NCBI GenBank assembly: GCA_031279555.1
Contig: JAITIK010000040.1
Span: 1 to 32,136 of the forward strand
Reading direction: 5' to 3'
DNA: 32,136 bases
Source: Treponema sp.
GTDB lineage: Bacteria > Spirochaetota > Spirochaetia > Treponematales > Breznakiellaceae
The translations under genes and the position numbers were made by a program. Shown one piece after another: positions 29,808 through 32,136 of the stretch. The notes beneath the pieces were generated by a model. That model was not told the origin of the DNA and did no database searches. It saw only the letters and a list, made by a program, of their open reading frames with translations. Each line of letters starts with the position of its first letter. The first letter of the stretch is position 1.

Positions 29808-29836
29808 TTGACAGATACGATACATTATCGTATCAT
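29808..29836 (+). promoter_or_regulatory. Toxin-antitoxin promoter with operator in the spacer
   Basis: TTGACA (29808-29813), exactly 17 bases, TATCAT (29831-29836). The inverted repeat GATACGATA-CAT-TATCGTATC (29814-29834) fills the spacer and runs into the -10. A dimeric repressor bound here would block RNA polymerase, as expected for autoregulation by a VapBC complex. Confidence 0.7.
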
Positions 29837-29842
29837 AAATTT

Positions 29843-29996
29843 ATAAAAGCAACCGCTATATATTGAAGATACATTGGCAAACAATGTAAAGGAATTTACT
29901 CATAATTCTACCATTACCGAGGCGATAACTATCGCTCTCAAGGATTGGATAGATATTTACAGTATTAAAGAACTCAATAATCAAAGAATCCTATAA
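29843..29996 (+). pseudogene. VapB-like antitoxin remnant
   Basis: The frame ending in the TAA at 29994-29996 reads IEDTLANNVKEFTHNS, TITEAITIALKDWIDIYSIK and ELNNQRIL, a ribbon-helix-helix-like antitoxin of about 50 residues just upstream of a VapC toxin. No ATG or GTG opens this frame. In another frame, ATA AAA GCA ACC GCT ATA begins at 29843, the expected transcription start, and would give the usual N-terminal strand if ATA were ATG and one base were removed near 29861. It therefore looks broken twice. An intact alternative would need a TTG start at 29874, giving 40 residues. Confidence 0.55.
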
Positions 29997-30039
29997 TTAT
30001 TGAGAATGGACATAAAATTCGACAGACCAATCGAAAGAT

Positions 30040-30387
30040 ATGATTATATTGGACACGTCAATTTGGATAGAATTTCTCAAAACTCATGATGCTTATTTTA
30101 CGGTAATTTCCCAGTTATTAGAACAGAAAGACATTCTGGCGGTAGAATGTGTTTTTGGTGAATTATTGCAAGGTGTAAAGAATGATGCTGAACAAAATAT
30201 GATATTAAATTATTGGAAACATTTGCAAAAAATAGATATGACGGAAATAATAATAGAAGCAGGATTGTTTTCAAGTAGAAATAAATTATTGGATAAAGGT
30301 GTTGGGTTAATAGATGCGATAATATTAATACATGGGATAAGAAGTCAATCAAGAATATGGACATTAGATAAAATTTTTTACATATAA
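30040..30387 (+). CDS. vapC: PIN-domain toxin, VapC family
   Basis: A 115-residue ribonuclease-type toxin. The four acidic residues of the PIN active site are present: Asp5 in ILDTSIWIE, Glu41 in FGELLQG, Asp92 in GLIDAIIL and Asp110 in WTLDK. VapC toxins cleave tRNA or rRNA and are held inactive by VapB. Shifting one base in the A/T run at about 30369-30379 continues the protein as LHIIPEELKYK to a TAA at 30411, so the present C-terminus seems to be a frameshifted, shortened version. Base composition is far more AT-rich than the surrounding genes, suggesting acquisition. The antitoxin frame lies 43 bases upstream. Confidence 0.85.
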   Translation: MIILDTSIWIEFLKTHDAYFTVISQLLEQKDILAVECVFGELLQGVKNDAEQNMILNYWKHLQKIDMTEIIIEAGLFSSRNKLLDKGVGLIDAIILIHGIRSQSRIWTLDKIFYI

Positions 30388-30426
30388 TACCTGAAGAATT
30401 GAAATATAAATAAAGCGCGGGCGACT

Positions 30427-30606
30427 TCGCATAACAGGCCAATATACGCGCTCCAGCGTAGCTGGGGACGCCGCTGAAGCGGATCGGCCTCCGTTCGCCT
30501 AGCTCAATCGCTACGCTCATTCGCACGGCTCACTCCGCCGCTTGCGCTTAGGGGGGGTTCTTTATAGCGCCGCCCAAACGTCATATACAGCCGGAAGGTT
30601 ATGCGA
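30427..30606 (+). other. attC-like recombination site candidate
   Basis: TCGCATAAC (30427-30435) is the inverted complement of GTTATGCGA (30598-30606), and inward of these, GGC and ATATACG on the left face CATATACAGCC on the right with small offsets. AGCGTAGC (30455-30462) pairs with GCTACGCT (30510-30517), and more stems lie between. Outer cores, imperfect inner boxes and a foldable middle, starting directly after the toxin gene, are the layout of an integron attC. At 180 bases it is long, and GTTATGC departs at one base from the GTTRRRY consensus. No integrase gene is in the window. A palindromic mobile repeat is the alternative. Confidence 0.4.
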
Positions 30607-30632
30607 CATTCAAAAGAATTTGTAAAATTCAC

Positions 30633-30661
30633 TTGACAAAAAGATGGAGTGTCTTCATAAT
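30633..30661 (+). promoter_or_regulatory. Promoter of the small lipoprotein gene
   Basis: TTGACA (30633-30638), 17 bases, CATAAT (30656-30661); TAATAT at 30658 is an alternative -10. AAGGAG at 30670-30675 is the ribosome site. Confidence 0.6.
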
Positions 30662-30681
30662 ATCATAAGAAGGAGAAAGCA

Positions 30682-31263
30682 ATGAAGAAAAATATATTTA
30701 TTGCCGCATTGATTTTTATAGGTATTTCTATTTTTTCTGCCTGCGCATTAGAGCCAGAAAATTTGAATAAAGGGTTTTATTTTGAAGAACAAATATTCAC
30801 CTCTGAATGGGATGCATGGGAAAATAAAAATATACAAAATTATAGTTTCACTCTGGCCGGGAAACTTCCTCATTGGAATTTTAATCTTTCAAGAGCAATT
30901 TTTATGCATGATTATAAAGTAAATATAATCGTGAAAAATGGCGTAATGGATTCATTTGAGTATATTGGCGATGCTCCGCGTGAAGATGATGGAGAATCAA
31001 GTTTAATTTTAGAACCTGAATTTACATCAATATCAGATATGTACCAAAGAATATCCAATATGACAAAGGAAGAAAGAAAATGGTGGAGTGAATATTCTGG
31101 CGAAGAGGGGCTTATTTCAACCACTTATGAAATTAAATATGACAGTCAATTACATTATATAACATTTTTTGAGCCTGTAGGTAAATGGGAATCGGGTTGG
31201 ATAGTTGATACTACGGCACATGCTGTTACTATTTCAAATTTTACAGTATTAGATGATAAATAA
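30682..31263 (+). CDS. Small AT-rich lipoprotein of unknown function
   Basis: A 193-residue exported protein: basic start MKKN, hydrophobic core and FSAC as lipobox, with Cys at about 21. The mature part has YSFTLAGKLPHW, VNIIVKNGVMDSFEYIGDAP, a predicted helix with SISDMYQRISNMT and strands TTYEIKYDSQLHYITFFEP. The order of a YSF strand, an intxVKNGxxxS hairpin and a helix resembles short secreted DUF6174-like proteins, but I cannot assign a role. AAGGAG six bases before the ATG and its own consensus promoter support an independently expressed gene. Low GC, like the toxin gene, suggests shared foreign origin. Confidence 0.8.
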   Translation: MKKNIFIAALIFIGISIFSACALEPENLNKGFYFEEQIFTSEWDAWENKNIQNYSFTLAGKLPHWNFNLSRAIFMHDYKVNIIVKNGVMDSFEYIGDAPREDDGESSLILEPEFTSISDMYQRISNMTKEERKWWSEYSGEEGLISTTYEIKYDSQLHYITFFEPVGKWESGWIVDTTAHAVTISNFTVLDDK

Positions 31264-31269
31264 ACAACT

Positions 31270-31593
31270 GCAGGGCAAGCCCTGCGATATTGGCGTATGC
31301 GGGGGGAACACATCTCCCGCGCCCCCGGTAACCGCCCCAAGAGGCGGGGTATTAAATCATAAAGGGCTACGCCCTAATGAAAGTTGATCTCCCAAACCCC
31401 CCGCTCCCTAAAAATCCTTCCTCTTCCGCTCAATGACCGCTTTATCTTTTTCTACTGTATGTATGAATACATGTTTCTCAAGCGGGACTTACGAACCATG
31501 TATTTTTCAGCGCTTGCTGTTTCAAACCTGTTTTGAAACGGATGCCTTGATTGAAAAGAGCGGACGCGCGCTAAATAAAGAGAACGGCGCATA
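31270..31593. other. Intergenic stretch with terminator-like hairpins
   Basis: A GCAGGGC-AA-GCCCTGC hairpin (31270-31285) directly after the lipoprotein stop may end its transcript, though no T-run follows. Others are AGGGC-TAC-GCCCT (31363-31375) and GTTTCAAA-CCTGT-TTTGAAAC (31519-31539). No gene is evident. Confidence 0.45.
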
Positions 31594-31622
31594 TTGACGT
31601 GGGGTACGCCATGTGCTATAGT
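31594..31622 (+). promoter_or_regulatory. Strong promoter before the repeat-containing frame, likely leaderless
   Basis: TTGACG (31594-31599), 17 bases, TATAGT (31617-31622), then seven bases to the ATG at 31630. The expected transcription start coincides with the start codon, and no Shine-Dalgarno is present. Confidence 0.55.
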
Positions 31623-31629
31623 GTTCCGT

Positions 31630-32136
31630 ATGAGCGCGTCTATGCATCGTTTCAAAATATTTACAGTAACGAAAGGCAACCTCCGTCCGACTCCCTCGTG
31701 TTCCGCGGCGTCTGTCGCGCGTCCCCGCATTTTTGCCGCCGTTTCAACCCCTCCGCCAGGATTGTCGTCCGCCTGTTGTAAAGGAACCGGCGCGGCGGTT
31801 CCGCCGCCGGCAGAGCCGCGATTTGCCGGCCTTCCCGCGCATGGGGGATTTCTTTTTCCGGTGTCCGGCGCTTTCCCGTCGGCAACGTCGTTGGATACGG
31901 GCGTTCTTTTCCTGCGCGCGGGGCTTCCCGTTGCGGCCCGAAGAAATTTTTTAACCGTTGCAAGACCTCTTCCGACCGTTGCAAGAGTTCTTCCGACCGT
32001 TGCAAGAGTTCTTCCGACCGTTGCAAGACTTCTTCCGACCGTTGCAAGAGTTCTTCCGACCGTTGCAAGACTTCTTCCAACCGTTACAAGACTTCTTCCG
32101 ACCGTTGCAAGAGTTCTTCCGACCGTTACAAGACTT
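31630..32136 (+). CDS. Putative heptad-repeat protein, cut by the window edge
   Basis: The frame from ATG 31630 stays open for 169 codons to the end of the window. It starts MSASMHRFKIFTVTKGNLRP, is rich in Pro, Ala, Arg and Ser for about 108 residues, then enters seven-residue repeats of the form LPTVAR[VLP]. The choice of frame rests on the start codon placed at the predicted transcription start. All three plus-strand frames are open through the repeats, and a second frame reads RCKxSSD repeats, with a TAA at 31779 further up. The frame call is therefore uncertain, and no function can be given. Confidence 0.4.
   Translation, partial: MSASMHRFKIFTVTKGNLRPTPSCSAASVARPRIFAAVSTPPPGLSSACCKGTGAAVPPPAEPRFAGLPAHGGFLFPVSGAFPSATSLDTGVLFLRAGLPVAARRNFLTVARPLPTVARVLPTVARVLPTVARLLPTVARVLPTVARLLPTVTRLLPTVARVLPTVTRL
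31955..32136. repeat. 21-bp tandem repeat, at least 8 copies, running off the window
   Basis: Units start at 31955, 31976, 31997, 32018, 32039, 32060, 32081, 32102 and 32123 (the last cut at 14 bases). Consensus is CCGTTGCAAGA, then GTTCTTCCGA or CTTCTTCCGA. Differences are confined to a few positions (GTT/CTT/CCT, GCA/ACA, CGA/CAA). A period of seven codons means copy number can change without frameshift. Confidence 0.95.

Noticed and set aside
31661-32080. Minus-strand coiled-coil protein with LQRSEEV heptads
   Set aside because: No ATG start; units further up contain TAA in this frame, and the part after the repeats is arginine-rich and unlike a natural protein. A plus-strand promoter and ATG fit better.
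31955-32136. CRISPR array
   Set aside because: The units are directly adjacent 21-mers with no spacers and no cas genes nearby; this is a tandem repeat.

Overview
The window looks like a chromosome segment from a spirochaete, most likely a Treponema of the insect-gut type. Pointers are the fused nucleotidyltransferase/2-aminoethylphosphonate transaminase (a fusion described from Treponema denticola), loosely conserved spirochaetal lipoprotein signals, a coding style of roughly 50 percent GC, and the run of mltG, YkgJ-like, LysM and FtsK genes. No rRNA, tRNA, insertion sequence or CRISPR array was seen. The species call is an inference from gene content.

Layout. 1-2100: a phasin-like coiled-coil protein and a sugar ABC transporter ATPase, both on the minus strand. 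2381-5010: a minus-strand operon of alpha/beta hydrolase, CxxC metal-binding protein, a small protein and MltG, with overlapping genes. 5195-5500: a block of five successive palindromes. 5513-8923: clpS-clpA-aat, the adaptor, unfoldase and tagging enzyme of the bacterial N-degron pathway, in one operon. 8924-9569: a terminator, a palindrome and a gene remnant. 9570-13600: a response regulator with HD-GYP output, divergent from an HrpA-type helicase.

13647-17941 (minus strand) is a complete route to activated 2-aminoethylphosphonate (AEP): PEP mutase fused to a cytidylyltransferase-like domain, phosphonopyruvate decarboxylase, and the nucleotidyltransferase/AEP-transaminase fusion, which should yield CMP-AEP. 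Divergent from it, 18059-21753 holds what look like the matching membrane-side genes (YidC/Oxa1-like protein, sulfatase-fold membrane enzyme, TagB/TagF-like glycerophosphotransferase). All of these are broken: by a 15-G tract, several other frameshifts, one TGA and two in-frame TAG codons. The two sides share a short intergenic region with a perfect 9-bp inverted repeat whose arms each carry a TTGAC -35-like element. The cell should therefore make CMP-AEP while the genes suspected of attaching it are off or decaying.

21777-28006 is a minus-strand operon of LysM protein, lytic transglycosylase lipoprotein and FtsK, headed by a near-consensus promoter. 28070-29191 is a lone D12-class adenine methyltransferase. 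29700-31263 is AT-rich and looks acquired: a VapBC-type toxin-antitoxin locus bounded by GTTATGCGA sequences and followed by an attC-like structure (possible integron cassette), then a small lipoprotein gene. 31594-32136 has a strong promoter, an open frame cut by the window edge, and a 21-bp tandem repeat. A recurrent theme is promoters placed so that transcription would start at the A of the start codon (leaderless mRNA) for at least four genes.
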